Part shown: positions 11,596 to 23,825 of the stretch, piece after piece
Layout: each line of letters begins with the position of its first letter
Position numbering within the stretch: the stretch's first letter is position 1
DNA from: Marsupella aquatica
Lineage: Eukaryota; Marchantiophyta
Reading direction: 5' to 3'
Assembly (NCBI GenBank): GCA_973895155.1
Contig: OZ316891.1
Coordinates: forward strand, 2,542,001 to 2,606,000
DNA length: 64,000 bases
Translations under genes and position numbers: made by a program
Notes under the pieces: model-generated
Told to the model about the DNA's origin: nothing
The model's database searches: none
The model's input: the letters and a program-made list of their open reading frames with translations, nothing else

Positions 11596-13574
11596 GGGAA
11601 AAGTGGGAATGCTGAACATTTTTGATGCTGATGTACCCCGTCATCCGGTAGGATTAATTGGAGGCTGACCTTCTGTACGATATGTGCAACTGTCAACCTC
11701 GTCCTTAGTGTATAATAAGTAGATTGTTTGACATTGGAAGATTGGCCGAGTACGGTAGATGATGTAACGGACAGACTGAGATTGTCAAATGCCAGTTGAG
11801 TTACTTCGCATTTAGCAAGACAGTAGCAACTATATTTGGTAGGTCTGGGCCTACTCGCATCGCTTGCATTTATCTAGCTTTCTTGCCAGCTGGAAATCAA
11901 TGATGAGTTGGGGTTCTCGAAGCTTTCTCGACCGCTTTCTGTGTACAAGCGCCGTGCATGAATAGAGTTTCACAATCACTCGGAAGTTCGTGGTCGTTGG
12001 GAAATTAATGTATAACTTGTATATAGTACAGTCCGGCTCAGTTTGATATCAGAGTCAACATGTCGATTATTGGGAACGTTTATGACCAATGTGAAGATGT
12101 CAAAACGTCAAATCAATCGGGAATCTTGGTAGTTTAGTTTCATCTTACTTTCCAATCATGCATTTCTCATCGACCTAGCTGGCCTACCGTAAGCTTAGCT
12201 AGAGAACACGTTGAAAGAAAGCACTGCTGCAAGCTCGCTGTAAGCACATTCAATTGCCTAGCTTCACATTCGAATTGAAGGTCGCTGTCACGTGAGTCTA
12301 GACACTATTATTTGACAGGTTTTCATAATTCGGAAGAGGTGCCTTAATGCCCTTCATGGACACTTCTGGGATGGAAACATTCAGGATCAAGCTAGACTCG
12401 TTCTCAAGCTGTAATTACATTTTTCCGAAAATTGCAAGTGCATGCTTGTGAGTGTGAGTAATTCCGAACCAAAGAGTGAGAATGAATTGCCAGATTGAAG
12501 GCAGTGTCATGGTTTCTTCATAACTCGGCTCAGTCTGAAAAATGAATGGAAGTGTTGAATTGGGACTCAGCTCTGACTTATCGATCTAGAGCTCAGAGTG
12601 CTGGGGTTATTTCGTAACTATTTGTGGGCAGGACAAGGGGTTCTGAGTATTGTTGACTGTTGAGGATAGCTTGGAACGAAGAAATTGCAAGCATGTCAGC
12701 ATGTCTGGAGTACTTGCCAAGTTTTTGATGATTATTGCAAATCACACATCCTGCACTCGACCGTGCGCCGTTCTCTGTCTCTCGTCAGGAATCGGTTGAC
12801 AGCCTCGTGGGTTTAGGGATCTTTTCAAAAGTGCCTTTTCATTCGACAGGGTTAAAATAGTGATCAATGATAATCAATGAGTCCCGACTATTTCGAAACA
12901 ACTTTTATAAAGTCAGCACCGCTGCTAATCTATGAAGTTGGACCAACAAAACTCTTGTGTATCGTACAGCAGAACAATTTGACTTGAGATGACTCCTCTC
13001 AGATCCTTTATCAACAGATAGAAAGTTAACAAGAAGCACAATTTCACTATTTCCTGCTCATTTGGATGAACAATTATGGTAGATAACTTATCTACTCTAG
13101 AAATCCATGAAAATTATACAGAACAACTGTTTTGGTGCCTTTTAGCCCAGCTTTTGCTTCAGTGAATAATTCTCTACCATTTTTGCACTTCCTGCGGCAA
13201 AGTGGGAGGTGATAAACCTGCTTGCAGAGTTCTCCAGCTTCAATGGAGACATGGCCATATCTTAGAAAGACAGGACCAAGGACATCTACAGCAGTTTTTC
13301 TTGTATAAATATACATTGTTGGGTGGGCCAAAATCCCCAATTTAGACTAGCACTGAGCAACTATAATGATCTTACTGCAGGAGGTCCTCACTCCATTTGT
13401 GAAATTCAGGCATTTTTGACTCATTCTATTTGCTTTTTGGTCAGACCTGGGAGGTGTTAGGGGTCTGTCATAGTGTGGTAGAGCTTCTTCTAGATATTCG
13501 TTAGGTACTCTAATCTTGGATGCATTTGAGGGTTTCTGGGGATGGTGAATGTCACCTTGTGTGCGAGGAGAACA

Positions 13575-13830
13575 TGCCAGGAACATTTTTTAACGAGAAG
13601 ATGTTTAGGAATAGTCTTTGTCTAACTTTACGAGATTAGTTTATGACAATCAGATCTCCCTAGGTTTAAGGACAATCTTTAGATTCTGCTTAATGGTGTA
13701 TGTTACTAAGTGGGCAAAACTGGCTAATGGAAGAAAAAAATGCGGCCTACCCAAATTGTATCAAAAGTGACAAATACTTTTCAGAGTGGAATCTAGGGAG
13801 TTGTGCTACTAAAAAAATCTATAGTTTATG
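13575..13830. mobile_element. Decayed relative of hAT-type MITE family A
   Basis: Shares CAGATCTCCCTAG, GATTCTG-TTAATGG, ACTGGCTAATG and GTGGAATCTAG in order with the elements at 6869 and 24985. The ends are eroded and no target-site duplication was found, so the boundaries are approximate. Confidence 0.5.
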
Positions 13831-14697
13831 CAATATCTGGCTTATGATCCGCTTACAGGTGTCGCTGGTGTACTGGAGTTCAAATAATGATGTAAGCATA
13901 GCATTTTGTTGAAAGAATTGCTCATGTCACAACATAGTCACTCGGAGGTGAGGTACCAAGCTGCCATGATGTTCTTGCCAATTAAAGTCCAGGGGCCTTT
14001 CGTTTAGAGAACTTTACCTGAAAGGTGTTACAATATTTCAAATATGTCCTGAAATTTCCTAAGTGTTGAGGGCATTGTCTAATAGTAGAATTGGCTAGTG
14101 GCCCTTTCCTGGATTGTTTCGTTAAATAGAGGGCAACCAAAGTACTAACCAAAGTTTTGGACTGGGCCCTAACATGGGCCTAACAACTCACCCTCTACTC
14201 ATACGCCAACACCAAATGTGCAAAAATAGTATTAGTGTAAGTTGGACAAGATTTCGAATAATAACGTTGTAATAGGAAAATAGAGAGGATATTTCTGTGG
14301 TATCCCCCTTTTCATGCACACTCTTGTCTTTTCAGAAAACATCCAGAACAAGAAGAAGAAGTAATTGAGGCAGTTTATTCCTTTTTTTTCATAAGGGTTA
14401 TATATAGCCCTTTAGTAGACCTCTTCTTCGTACTCGTATTTGAGTTCCAGGGAGATATTGATTCTGCTTCACCGTACTAGATATTTGATTCTTCTGTGTA
14501 AGAACCAAAGAAAGATTTTATTAGCTGTACACCATTCATTAATCCAGTCAATACACCTGCAAGAAGAAGACGTGCATGACATTTCAACTGACAGGAGCGA
14601 AAGCCAAAGTTGAACACCCAGAAACTCAGGAGGAAGTGGGTGAAACGACCAATACCATAAACATAGTACCTTAGCCCGTGAGGGCAAACGTTGCAAG

Positions 14698-15575
14698 AAG
14701 TGCATGAGAACAAAGGAACTTGGGGGGAGGAAATAACCAGCCAACAACTCCAAACCAAACTATTGTACTAGGACAATCTTTCTCTTGGCCAACCCCATTG
14801 TGCTTGTGGGGAGTCAGTAGATCTGGAATACTCTCAGGATTGAGATGGTGGGGGCACTTGTGAATTTTTTTCACCAAAGCAAACTCGAGGGTCATTTTAG
14901 ATACTAATGGTAGTGTACGGGGGCTAAAAGTGTTAACTTGAACTAGGAATTCCTTTATAGCCCCAAACTTATTGTAATGCTAACTCCAGCAATAACTTGC
15001 TGGAGTAACTTGCTAAGAGTCAAGTCAGGCACCCACTTTACCTCAAAGCCACTTACGTGGTTGGCTAGAAACCTTCTAGCTCTGACATGAGAAGATTTCA
15101 TGAAGGACTTGTGGGCCTACTTTTAATGCAAATGACTCAAAACAGGAATGGATCAAGCGACCAGATGAAGAGACCTCCAAGAGAGGTGATCCAGAGTCTG
15201 GGACCAAAATGTGCTCCACATAAGCAAAATTTGGGCCCCACTTTTTTATATGTAGATCAGCAGCTATATAGAAAGAAACTGCCCCAACATTTTGTAAATG
15301 GATATGCAATTGCATCTCGCCAATGGATGGCCCTGATCACATCTTGAAGACCAAAAAAAGTCAAAACTCCCACTAATGTGTTGTAAAGCCACTCATATAT
15401 ACTCAGGTGGAGGGCAATCAATGTTGAAACTTAAAGAAGTTCAAGAGAACAAAGGAACTTGGGGGATAAAACTAATCAGCTAACAACTCCAAACCAAACT
15501 ATCATACTAGTACCATATTTTCCCCCAGGTTTTCCCTGGCTAACCCACTTGTGTTCCGGGTTTTATTTGGATCTG
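14698..15575. repeat. Pair of direct repeats about 130 bp long, 740 bp apart
   Basis: GAGAACAAAGGAACTTGGGG followed by AACAACTCCAAACCAAACTA occurs at 14705-14765 and again at 15443-15502, and the similarity continues to a GGATCTGG motif in both. The arrangement could be two ends of a small unknown element or a simple segmental duplication. No coding sequence lies between them. Confidence 0.65.
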
Positions 15576-16749
15576 GAAGGAGTTAAATACTTAGGTGTGG
15601 TCAAGGGAGTGGGATAACTGTGACACACGATGACAGACAAGATGTGGTGGCAATCATTGCCCTGGATTTGGGATATCATGTTTCTAGGGAGTAGCAACAT
15701 ATACTCCCACCTTGGGCTGATGTTCATGTTAGATGACTGGCTAGTCTTGTATTTTCTAGGGCAAGAGTATGGGCCTATGATGATGTGGTTTTTAGCAGAT
15801 CCTAACGGGAGCAATGTTGTGGTCATTGCCCATGTACTGGGCGATGCTGCAGCCATGGCAGCCTGTCGCAAGGAGGTGCATATGTTGTTTGCCATCCTCA
15901 GGAATTCTTCTTACCCACTTATATTGGAGGTCTATGGGACTCTACACCCTATGTTTGACTGTTTCCTATGAGCATCGGTCTTTGGAATGTATGTAACACA
16001 TTTGGCCTTAACCCCCAATATCTATCTTCATTGTCTTCTTTTGACAACAGGTCTTGATGCACTAGAAAGGGCTCAAGCCTTCACTACTCTTCCATGGGTC
16101 GAGGCTGTTGGTTTTAGGGCATTTAGACCAAGTCTGGACACACCCCTCTTTGTCACCCTCCTATGCGGTTTACTCCAGAGTTTTACCAAGATTGTCAATT
16201 TGCTGCTTAGTAGAGCTTTTATTAGTTACTTTGCTGTTTTAGGGTAGTCCTTGGGCTGTTGGCTCTTTTGGTACACCTAGGTATGTCCTTTGTGTTGTCC
16301 CCTTTATGGAGTCTCTTGCTTCTTGCCAGAATCTTGTCTCCTGGTTTGGCACATTTTGCTCTTTGGCAATGTGATATCTCGTGTGATATACCATATTTGT
16401 CATCATTCAGTGTAGTAGCAATCTCATGAAAAGTGCATTCAAACTAAGAGACTCACATGGGTTCCATGAAAAGTGCAGTAAACTCTTAAACATACATTGG
16501 ATGAATGAAAATATGCCTTACTTTAGAAGTAGCGTTCTCATTATTTGCCTTGGAAATCACAAAGTCATGAAAAAGGGAGAGAGAGCAAAACAAAGAAGGG
16601 GGCCAGTCATGACCGCATTCCATTTAACCCAGTTGAAGCTAGCTCTTTACTCTAAGCTAGTCCAAACAAATTTAATTAGCATCTCTTGTTGTCACTGATT
16701 CCTGACTTAATAATAATTTAGAATTGATGTCCACCTTTACTAATGATTT

Positions 16750-16945
16750 AGAATTGAAAAGCCTGAATGCCCATTCTTTGAATGCAAATAGAAATCATGA
16801 CAAAAACATGCATGATCATCATTTGACATACATCATACCCATGAGTCTTTCTGTCCACATGGTGGGCCATAGAGTTACGGTCTAGAGGTTTCACTCTAGA
16901 AACCTAGACTGCAACTCTAGCTTAGGGTTCATGCTTTGTAGTAAG
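16750..16945 (+). repeat. Dispersed repeat, copy 1 (partner at 20868-21075)
   Basis: GAATGCCCATTCTTTGAATG, then CATGATCAT, TTGACATACAT, GTCTAGAGG-TTCACTCTA and CAACTCTAGCTT, appear in the same order at 20868-21075. The repeat lies just upstream of the solo LTR in this copy. Its family is unknown. Confidence 0.65.
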
Positions 16946-17242
16946 ATGTCTAAAGCTAGCACTTATATTGCACTCGTTAATGACAAGACTTATAATGAGA
17001 AAAAATACTTTAACTTACTTATGTGCTATCCCGATCCAATATATGAATTTTTCCCTGTCAAAAAGTTTTCTCAGTCTATTTTCTTGGGTATTCCACTAAC
17101 ACTAGCCACAACACCTGTGCAAGGTCTATTTCAGCAGAAAAGTAACATGTTTTTTTAGAGCATTTTGTCTCATCTAAAACTTTTCAGGCTATTGTGCATG
17201 GAATGTCTTTTCCTCCTCATTTTCCAAAATAACCCTCATATT

Positions 17243-17548
17243 TGTTGACTATTGCTCTTAGTCTTGTGACTCTAGGGCTAACCACAATTAGGCTAACTCA
17301 GGTTAGGTCGACTTAGCTTAGGTTAGCAGTGATGCATGCTGTATATAACCAGGGCTGATGCCAGCCCCTGGTGGATCTTTAATTCATTGTTGGAGTGGAG
17401 CAAGAGAGTAGTAAAGGTCTCTTGCTTTCCCGTGGACGTAGCCTCAGTTGTGAGGTGAACCCGGGGGTGAACCACATACTCATTGTGTCAATTATTTGTA
17501 TGGTGTTTACATGTGCATGGTGTCCCAGGATAAGGATTATCCTCAACA
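17243..17548 (+). mobile_element. Solo LTR of a Ty1/copia retrotransposon
   Basis: The 306-bp sequence begins TGTTGAC and ends CTCAACA. It is flanked by a perfect 5-bp duplication, ATATT (17238-17242 and 17549-17553). It is clearly related to the reverse complement of the copia LTR at 36447-36789: both contain CTCTAGTCTTGTGACTC-like, GGGCTGATGCCAG and CCCGTGGACGTAGCCTCA blocks. A lone LTR with an intact duplication indicates past recombination between the two LTRs of a full element. Orientation is opposite to the element at 36.4 kb. Confidence 0.9.
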
Positions 17549-18423
17549 ATATTGTTCTGGTCCCCCATTTTGGAAGGTCACTTTGTTGAACTGGTCATAA
17601 ATTTTTTTATTCATTTATTGTCCAAATCTAATGACTACTATGGTATATAAATTGATAGGTATAATTTTGTGCCAGTGAAACTCACTCCTCACTCATAAGG
17701 GATTGTCCATTCCAAGAGAACACCTATTTTAACTTATTCACAAACAAAACCTATCCCATGTATTCAAGAGTATTGTAAAAGTGATTGTTGATAAGTGTGT
17801 CAGTGGCCCGAAAGGTGATTAAAGAAAGAGTACAGTAATTTTTGAATGAAAGAGGGGTACAATATGAGCTACAGTAGAGGTACACTATAATTTCATCTTG
17901 AGTGTAACTTCCGTTACATTTTGAGTGGAGCTATATATAAGTTGCCACAAATGGATCTCAAACCTGAGGAACACTTTCACTAGTACACAGCAAATAGTCC
18001 CACCATGAAGGAGTTTAAAATGCAGGTGGCATATGCTCCTTGGGTTTGTGAAGGGTCGAATGAGTTTCCCCACCCATCTCGCCTCTCACACTCATGCATC
18101 AAAAGCTGTTGGTCCCACTTTGACCATTGAGTGCAATTGCCAAAGCCTCTCTACAGACATTCTGTAGCGCCCTGACCCCTACCTGGGGTCCAGGTACTGA
18201 CCTTCTCCCTCTATAACCCCGTTGTATGTTTGCTTTGTATGGCACCCAGTAGCTCCTTGAGACCACTTATGGATCTGTACCATGTGATTGTGTGTAGCAC
18301 CATCGGCAAGCCTCAAAACTGGCATGTTGGGACCATCCAGGTTGGAAGCCAACCAAACTCCCTTATGTTTCCCTTGAATATGTCAATGCTTTTGTGTTAC
18401 TCTCCATCCCATGACACTCAAGA

Positions 18424-18481
18424 TAGCCGTGATCAAATGAAATTTGTTGCTAATGAAATATGTTTCATTTGATCACGGCTA
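18424..18481. repeat. Perfect 19-bp inverted repeat with a 20-base spacer
   Basis: The left arm TAGCCGTGATCAAATGAAA (18424-18442) is exactly complementary to the right arm (18463-18481). The bases outside the arms do not pair. Confidence 0.95.
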
Positions 18482-18815
18482 CTCCGGACGGCTACCTGAT
18501 GGCTTGTGAGGGTTCTTAGAATATGTACTCCCCTCATACATGCTTATGGGGACTTGTCATCCATAAATTACTTTGGTTCTCTATCTTTGGCCCCCAACCC
18601 GTATCTAGTCGGGCACATGACTTTTGACCTGTGACTCTATCAACAATGCAACACATAGCATATATAGTGATCAGGTTGGTCAGGAACTCATGATGGTGTC
18701 CTGAGCAACCACTCCTGACTACCCTTAAGGTGCCTTCTTGGGCGTAGGGGGTGTTTCTACATGGAGCGCAGGACTGCTGGTCTTGGGAGGGAAAAACACT
18801 GGACCCTGATGTTGG

Positions 18816-18818
<3 letters not shown>

Positions 18819-18858
<40 letters not shown>
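18819..18858. repeat. (AC)20 microsatellite
   Basis: Forty uninterrupted bases of AC dinucleotide. Confidence 0.98.
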
Positions 18859-18860
<2 letters not shown>

Positions 18861-18973
18861 TCTTGGTCCTTGAAGGGGTCACATGTGGGTTCATGTCAAA
18901 TGTGGTGGTCCATGGGAGATTCAGTTTCTTTGCCTTGAAAGCCAAAGCAAAGCCATCCAACAGAGGATAGTTG

Positions 18974-19255
18974 CTCGGGGGTCTCACTATATGGATGTCT
19001 CCCATCACCTGCGACATTTTTAGGCCTCAGACCCCCCAAAATGTAAGAAAAAAATATTTTTCAACCCTTATAAAGTTGGAATATTCCAAAATTTTGGTTA
19101 TAAGGACACTAATGTTCTTATAAGTCTCAAAATTTAATTTAAAAGACCATCTTTTTCTTCTCAGAAAATTCTTAAGTCTTCCCTTTGAACCAAAAAAATG
19201 ACCCTGTACTTTGTCGCACGCGATGTGTCATTTTTGCAAAAATGAAACCCCCAAG
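18974..19255. mobile_element. hAT-like MITE, family B, copy 1
   Basis: The left end is CTCGGGGGTCTCACTATATG. The right end, reverse-complemented, begins CTTGGGGGTTTCAT. The flanks are GATAGTTG (18966-18973) and GATAGTTA (19256-19263), a 7 of 8 match. The body is the reverse complement of the element at 55688, sharing GGGGTCTGAGGCCTAAAAA and the AATATTCCAA blocks. Confidence 0.8.
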
Positions 19256-19263
19256 GATAGTTA

Positions 19264-19540
19264 CGTTCTACTTTGGAGTTTGCACCACTATAGGGTGCCC
19301 ACAAGGGGGACAATACCCAGGGGTCCAACAGGAACCCATACCAGGAAGGAGAGTGGGTTGTACAAGGACCACAAAGCGGCCAGCCAGAGGTGGAGGAGAA
19401 ACCAGGAATCCCACCACTACACCCCACCCACACAAACACACACATACCCTCCACGCCCCTTGCGTATGGAGGGGGATTGAATCTGGGACCTCTCGGTTCT
19501 AGGCTAATCCCCTGGCCAACTGGCCAGATCAATTGGTAGA
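19264..19540 (-). mobile_element. Possible tRNA-derived SINE
   Basis: On the minus strand the sequence starting near 19535 reads TGGCCAGTTGG, like a Pol III A box. About 40 bases later comes GGTCCCAGATTCAATCCCC, like a B box (consensus GGTTCGANTCC). Spacing and order fit a tRNA-related head, followed by an unrelated body running toward 19264. No poly-A tail or clean target-site duplication was found, and the left limit is simply the neighbouring MITE. Confidence 0.35.
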
Positions 19541-19731
19541 TTCAATTTCATTAGATGAACACTTCAAAGACGTAAACTTTGATGACACATAAACATGCAT
19601 TATCAGTACATTGTAAAAATATGTAAATCATTATTTGCTTTTATTTCATAAATTACAAACAAAAAAACAAAAGATTCTTGAGCGAGGCTCTACTTAGACA
19701 GATGTATTCATTTGTGCCCATGCAGGACACC

Positions 19732-20037
19732 CTTGGGGGCCTCACTCCAAGGGAGGTCCCATATCATGGGCAAAGTTTTCAAGTAATAAACACCCTAAAA
19801 CCTGGGCCTAAGACTTAAGAAAATAATGTAAATTTATACTATTTTTACCTCTAACTTTAAGGAATATTCTTACATTTGGCATTAAAAACCCAATAGTTCT
19901 TATAATTCTCAAAATTACATTCAAGCACCCCTATATTTCTTCCACAATTTTTTTAAGTCTTTCGCGCAATTAAATTAAAAAAACCCCTAACTTCTTTGCG
20001 CGGGATGGGTGAGAATGGGTGATGGGTGGACCCTGGG
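19732..20037. mobile_element. hAT-like MITE, family B, divergent copy 2
   Basis: The element begins CTTGGGGGCCTCACTCC and is flanked by a perfect 8-bp duplication, AGGACACC, at 19724-19731 and 20038-20045. The inner part (GGAATATTCTTACATTTGGC, then AGTTCTTATAATTCTCAAAA) parallels copy 1 in the same orientation. Its right terminal repeat is weakly conserved. Confidence 0.7.
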
Positions 20038-20867
20038 AGGACACCTTTGCACATTAAATTGGAACTCAAGGCTGCACATGCTATATTGACATTTCTCAAT
20101 TCATGAACTTTAATTCTCAGTCAGTGATTATTGTACAGGAAACAATAAGGCTTAGAATGTTTAGCAAAACTTAGAAGATTAGAATCAAGGGAAAATTTGT
20201 GTACATCCTCAGAAATTTGTCTTACTTATAAATGAAGCATCCCAGGGTAAGTTTTTAACATTCACAAGGGTGGCGGATGTTATCTTGTGTCGTGGAGAGG
20301 AGATGCTAAGAACATTCCTATATATAGGTAGTAAATTTCCTACTTAGTGTAGTTCTTGCTCCTATGCACCATTCAGAATCATTTCTAAAAGATCCCCACC
20401 CACTATGTATCATTTTCACTATTTGAATACCTTGGAAAATCAAAAGACTATTTGATGGGGACTCTTGAAATGCAAAAAATATATCAGAAGACAACAATTG
20501 GCATCTGGACTTTTGACATGCAAAATGTGTTTCACCCACATAGGTTTCCAAGGCATTAATAAGAGGTTACCCCTTACTAACCGTCCTCAGAATTAAAAGG
20601 TAGACAATTTGATGGGAGCTCTTGGAATACAAGATAAGTTTCATTGACATAGCCTGGTCAGATGGCCAATTGAGAGAGGTGGCCCTACCAGCAGGTCGTC
20701 TAGCAGGATCTGGCCTTGTATCCCACTCCTTTTAGTGAAAATAGCATTTCTCCCCCCCCACTTTTCACCCCATTTGGAGACTAATATATTTTCATCTCAA
20801 CTTTCAAGATGAAGAAAACGAGGGCTTGGTCTGTGAGACTTTTGGGATCAAACACTGTAGTCTGTGA

Positions 20868-21075
20868 GCTTGAATGCCCATTCTTTGAATGTTAATTGAA
20901 ATGATGACAAAAATCATCATGCATGATCATTCATCATTTTGACATACATAAATTGTTTGAATTTTTTCCCATCCACATAAATTTTGGTGGTGCCCTAGAG
21001 CCACAGTCTAGAGGCTTCACTCTATAACCTAGACACCTCAACTCTAGCTTCTCATTGCGATTTATTAGTAAGATT
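20868..21075 (+). repeat. Dispersed repeat, copy 2 (partner at 16750-16945)
   Basis: Same ordered blocks as the first copy, including GAATGCCCATTCTTTGAATG and CTCAACTCTAGCTT. Confidence 0.65.
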
Positions 21076-22699
21076 AGTGCATCATCAACCTACCTACTGC
21101 CATAAACAAAATGGCTAGCTCCATTGTTCAATGAGGTGGGAGAAAGGTTGGTGACAATGACCTAGACAGTAGTTTGGGATCCCATCCAAGGTCAAAGGTT
21201 TTGATGGAGAGCCCACTTGAGCTTATGACTCCATTTACTCACAAGAATGACAATGTTCTTGAATGCACTTATCCATGGTTTGGACTTGGAGAAGCTGCAG
21301 ATAAACATTCATGAGCAAAGTGAACATGATTTCTAGACAGCAAGAGTGTTGTCTGTCTATTTGTGTGTATGGAGAATCTAATTCTTCAACATACTTGAAA
21401 CGTTTGCCCTTTCAAATTCCGTGCCTTTGTTTTGAGTGAGAGCAATTATAGATACTTTGTATTATGTATTCTCAACAAAGCAGTGATGAACATAGGCATG
21501 ATTGGAAGTTAATACAGACAAATAAAGATTATAATATCAAGTACAATCAATGACAACATCAAATTCTTACATACCTTCTTGTGGGCTTTCATGGCCCATC
21601 AAGTATCTTGGCCCTCATCCTTGCCATGACCACATCCTACATTCATGTGCGATTGCGTCTTATTTGGGGCACACTTTATCTTGTGGTGGTAATCTGTCAC
21701 ATTTAGGAATGTCCACTTCACAAAAGACCCCTCTATGCTAAAGATGCACTAGTGACATCATCCCTAAGTGTACCTCACAACACTACAATGTCATCCAGAT
21801 AGCATGCAAACGCTGACAAAAAGACATCGAGCCTCCCAATAACCTCCAGTACAATATATTCTCCCAAACATTGTGACAGGTAAAAGTTGTAGTGACAAAA
21901 TGTGAAAAATGAACATCTGAACCACAACCTACGAAGACAATTCAACAATGAACGTATGAATTAAGACATTACAGTTATTGTCTTCACATCATTTTTGAAA
22001 TTTCTGGTGTGCTTGCAGTGTTGGCCAACCCTAAACAAAACAGCTAACGGTTTGGTCAAGGCACTTGCACTCATGGACAGGTGCAAGTAGACTGCAATTG
22101 CAATATACGATTATTCCATGAGTTGGGCTCACATTCTCATATGCCATAGTACAAAGTACAATGCCCCATACAAGAACATTTCACCAGAAACTATTAGAGA
22201 GGGTCAATTGGATAACAAACAAACTTTGGGAGTTGATCAAGCAATAAATCATTGTTTGGGGGTCTATTAAGCGTATACCTCCCATATACATCCCATCATC
22301 AAAATTAAATTTAAAGGCCTCATTGCACATGGTATGAGAGTTTTTAGAAGTGACTCCCTTGTGGACTAGGGTCCAATTTTGGAATGGCATTGGAAGTATA
22401 ACATTCATATATTATTGCAAGAAAAAGTGCAAATATTAGTAAAAAAAAGCTCAGAATATTGGAGAAGAAGCATAGACCTTGAGTAACCCACACTTTTCAT
22501 TTATCCACATTGCACTTATTCATGGTTCACTTTTATGCAAATCCCCTATCCATTTCCTTGTCACCCTAGATTTCCACAAGGAAAATGAAAAGGCTATATA
22601 TCTATATTGCATGATATGAAAAGTGTATACATGCATTCTGCATGTCTGATGAATAACAGACTATAGTGCACTTTCCATGTGAACAAGTATATGGTCATT

Positions 22700-22918
22700 T
22701 TATTGGTTCTAAGGAAAAACTTAAGAATTTTCTCACAAGAACAATAGGGTCTTTTAAATCCAGTTTTGAGACTTATAAGAACATTAGGGTTTTTTAATCA
22801 TAGGGGTTAAAGAATAATTTTTGCTCTTATATTTTAGGGGTCTAAGGCCTATAGCATGTGATGGGGAGGCCCCATATAGTTACCGAGACCCCCGAGCATG
22901 CAAATATTACCGTAGAGC
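22700..22918. mobile_element. hAT-like MITE, family B, left-truncated copy
   Basis: Matches the right three quarters of the element at 55688: ACAATAGGGTCTTTTAAAT, ACTTATAAGAACATTAG, GGGTCTAAGGCCTA and the terminal GAGACCCCCGAG. The left terminus is absent. Confidence 0.7.
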
Positions 22919-23825
22919 AACAAAAAGTGCAAATATTAATAAAAAAATCATCACTATTTGGGACGAAGCATGTTAGGTAGTTCCCTAACCTAGATTTTGC
23001 ATTTATGCATGTTGCACTTATTTTCAGTTCACTATATTGCCATACACCGCACCACCACCACACTTCCATTTCAGAGGGTGGGAGAAAGATTACGCCTGGA
23101 TGAGCATTCATGGGAAACTCATTTATGAGTTGCCCATGGGGCATGATGGTGTATGTCTTCACATTTCCAAATGCTACCTAAGGTGTGCCGATCCACCAAA
23201 GTACAAAGTTAAACAAGATTATTTATCACAACAATCAAGTGTAGCCCAACAATAGCAGTCTTCACTGCCAAAGTGAGTGTTGAGACAATTTTGGATAGCA
23301 CAATGTCCCATGGAACCAGCATATTACAAGCAATTGGCACCGACCCAAGATATGTAGTTCGCCGTGTTTGGGCTATGCCAACAGCCAAGAGAAGAATCAC
23401 TATGCACAATTGCAGTACATCTGCCATAGATTGGCAAGTTTGCAAGCTTTTCTATAACTGACAATCCTCTCCTCTCCCTGTCCCTTTCAGTCTCTCACTC
23501 CTTAGACTCATATCTAGGTATGAGCACAATAAAGTGCTCTCACAAGAGTATACCCCCTCTCCAATAGTCTAACCTGAGCAGCCCTTAAAAGTGGTTAGGC
23601 TGCATCCTAGTTAACCTAACCAGCAGCTAAAGTTAAGTATTACTCTCTCATCACCTGAATGGAAGAGTGGGATAAAGAGTCAAATGCCATGACCATAAGT
23701 CACTGTAGAGGCTAGTGAAAAAAAACTAGAAAACCTTTTACAAAGCCTTGTGAAAAACCTAAGGCCATTTGTTTATGGCCAAAAGCCATCATGTGCAACT
23801 GTTGTGATTTGAGACACCCTAACAG

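Larger units (their letters stand above)
11509..17240. other. Gene-poor region downstream of the transporter
   Basis: No recognisable gene is present. Open frames at 13092-13340, 13347-13586 and 15630-15971 show no known domain. A decayed hAT-type MITE relative and a pair of direct repeats are listed separately. The first few hundred bases after 11508 are probably the transporter's 3' untranslated region. Confidence 0.5.
20046..23820. other. Gene-poor AT-rich region
   Basis: No recognisable coding sequence. It contains the second copy of the repeat at 16750 (20868-21075) and a truncated family-B MITE (22700-22918). A weak relative of the MULE-type MITE end occurs near 22190-22290, where the text resembles GGGGGTCTATTAAGCGTATA followed by CCTCCC. 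Confidence 0.5.

Noticed and set aside
13092-13586. Two adjacent minus-strand frames that read somewhat protein-like (for example GDIHHPQKPSNASKIRVPNE)
   Set aside because: No recognised domain, no splice sites joining them convincingly, and a decayed MITE abuts the right end. Could be a relic but cannot be supported.
15630-15971. 113-codon plus-strand frame rich in Trp and Met
   Set aside because: Overlaps a 110-codon frame on the other strand, lies between direct repeats and has no known similarity.
19161-19532. 123-codon minus-strand frame
   Set aside because: Runs through a MITE end and the SINE-like sequence, so it is not a gene.
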